Shown here one piece after another: positions 51,666 to 51,874 of a stretch of 51,874 nt of DNA (position 1 is the stretch's first letter; each line of letters starts with the position of its first letter). Where the stretch lies: positions 1 through 51,874 of the forward strand of contig JAKQEP010000121.1 of NCBI GenBank assembly GCA_029556475.1, given 5' to 3'. The notes beneath the pieces were generated by a model that was given only the letters and a program-made list of their open reading frames with translations, had not been told where the DNA came from and did not search any database. Origin of the DNA: Candidatus Atribacteria bacterium (GTDB taxonomy: Bacteria; Atribacterota; Phoenicimicrobiia; Phoenicimicrobiales; Stramentimicrobiaceae). Position numbers and translations under genes: made by a program.

Positions 51666-51700
51666 TAGAACTAAAAACAAAAAACTATAAACCAAAAACT
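51666..51700 (-). repeat. Heptad array, right arm (inverted)
   Basis: On the minus strand: AGTTTTT GGTTTAT AGTTTTT TGTTTTT AGTTCTA. Inverted relative to 51497-51531. Confidence 0.78.
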
Positions 51701-51874
51701 CTATTGCTTGCCGATATTCGATATTCAGGGGAGAGTCTTCTCCAATGCAAGATGAGCCTGAAATCTGTTCTTAAATATTAACATATTTGACCGAACAGAA
51801 ACAAGAGTCATAATAGCTATATGATAATGGTAGTTATGATGAATGACTCTAATTTAAGCAGTATATCCCAATTA

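Larger units (their letters stand above)
51475..51874. repeat. Repeat cluster after aspS, then unassigned sequence to the window end
   Basis: No gene. Contains a hairpin CAACCAT-TGC-ATGGTTG just after aspS (51479-51495), three heptad arrays and one palindromic element (51614-51655), then from 51701 a region with tandem GATATTC (51713-51726) and a hairpin GGAGA-GTCT-TCTCC (51730-51743) inside outer CTTGC/GCAAG arms (51707-51711 and 51747-51751). The last 120 bp show nothing I can assign. Confidence 0.7.

Noticed and set aside
15672-51700. CRISPR array
   Set aside because: The repeated sequences are 7-nt tandem units and palindromic elements, not 24-40-nt direct repeats with unique spacers, and no cas gene is present.

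Overview
The window is AT-rich, almost gap-free bacterial chromosome. From position 1796 onward every protein gene lies on the + strand; the only later minus-strand gene is a tRNA-Leu. Gene order is strongly of Firmicutes/Clostridia type: rho-rpmE-tdk-prfA-prmC-(arginine phosphatase)-rpiB-upp-comEB-wecB; tmk-holB-ricT-trmN-like-rsmI-metG; polA-coaE; uvrB-uvrA-uvrC; hisS-(asnS)-aspS behind a T-box. PPi-dependent phosphofructokinase, ThyX, PilT and large families of dispersed small repeats would also fit a Firmicutes-like candidate phylum such as Atribacterota or a relative. That placement is inference only; no rRNA is present to test it.

Layout. 1-170: the 3' end of a group II intron (last codons of the maturase, domains V and VI). 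171-1510 (minus): two uncharacterised genes, divergent from 1796-3963 (+), a LOG-family protein followed by a three-domain RNase H / SWIM / 2-hydroxyacid dehydrogenase fusion. 4210-6163: fructose-bisphosphate aldolase and PPi-phosphofructokinase. 6421-13484: dnaE, tRNA-Leu(CAA), polA, coaE. 13663-20184: uvrB, uvrA and an unusually short uvrC, then a gamma-carbonic-anhydrase-like protein. 20811-25625: a HARE-HTH protein, a metallo-beta-lactamase-fold hydrolase, pyrG and a nucleotidyltransferase. 25952-34687: the rho-to-wecB cluster with thyX inserted. 34761: a rhomboid protease where Clostridia usually carry the ATP synthase operon. 35722-42243: the tmk-to-metG cluster. 42303-45605: a membrane lytic transglycosylase, metK and pilT. 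45703-51474: promoter, T-box leader, hisS, asnS and aspS, interleaved with repeats.

Functionally the window holds replication (DnaE, HolB, Pol I), nucleotide excision repair (UvrABC), dTTP/CTP supply (Tdk, ThyX, dCMP deaminase, Tmk, PyrG, Upp), translation (RF1 and its methylase, L31, RsmI, four aminoacyl-tRNA synthetases) and glycolysis.

The most interesting signals are: (a) a transcription-attenuating T-box whose stem I is only about 57 nt and lacks room for the apical tRNA-elbow-binding module, with an Asp (GAC) specifier and a UGGC bulge matching G73; (b) a dispersed family of 7-nt tandem arrays of the form RGTNNNT, usually five units, often paired as inverted arms around short segments; (c) palindromic ATTGC...GCAAT elements whose inner stems differ in sequence but keep pairing; (d) the RNase H-SWIM-dehydrogenase fusion; (e) a UvrC lacking about 90-100 residues between the UVR motif and the nuclease domain.
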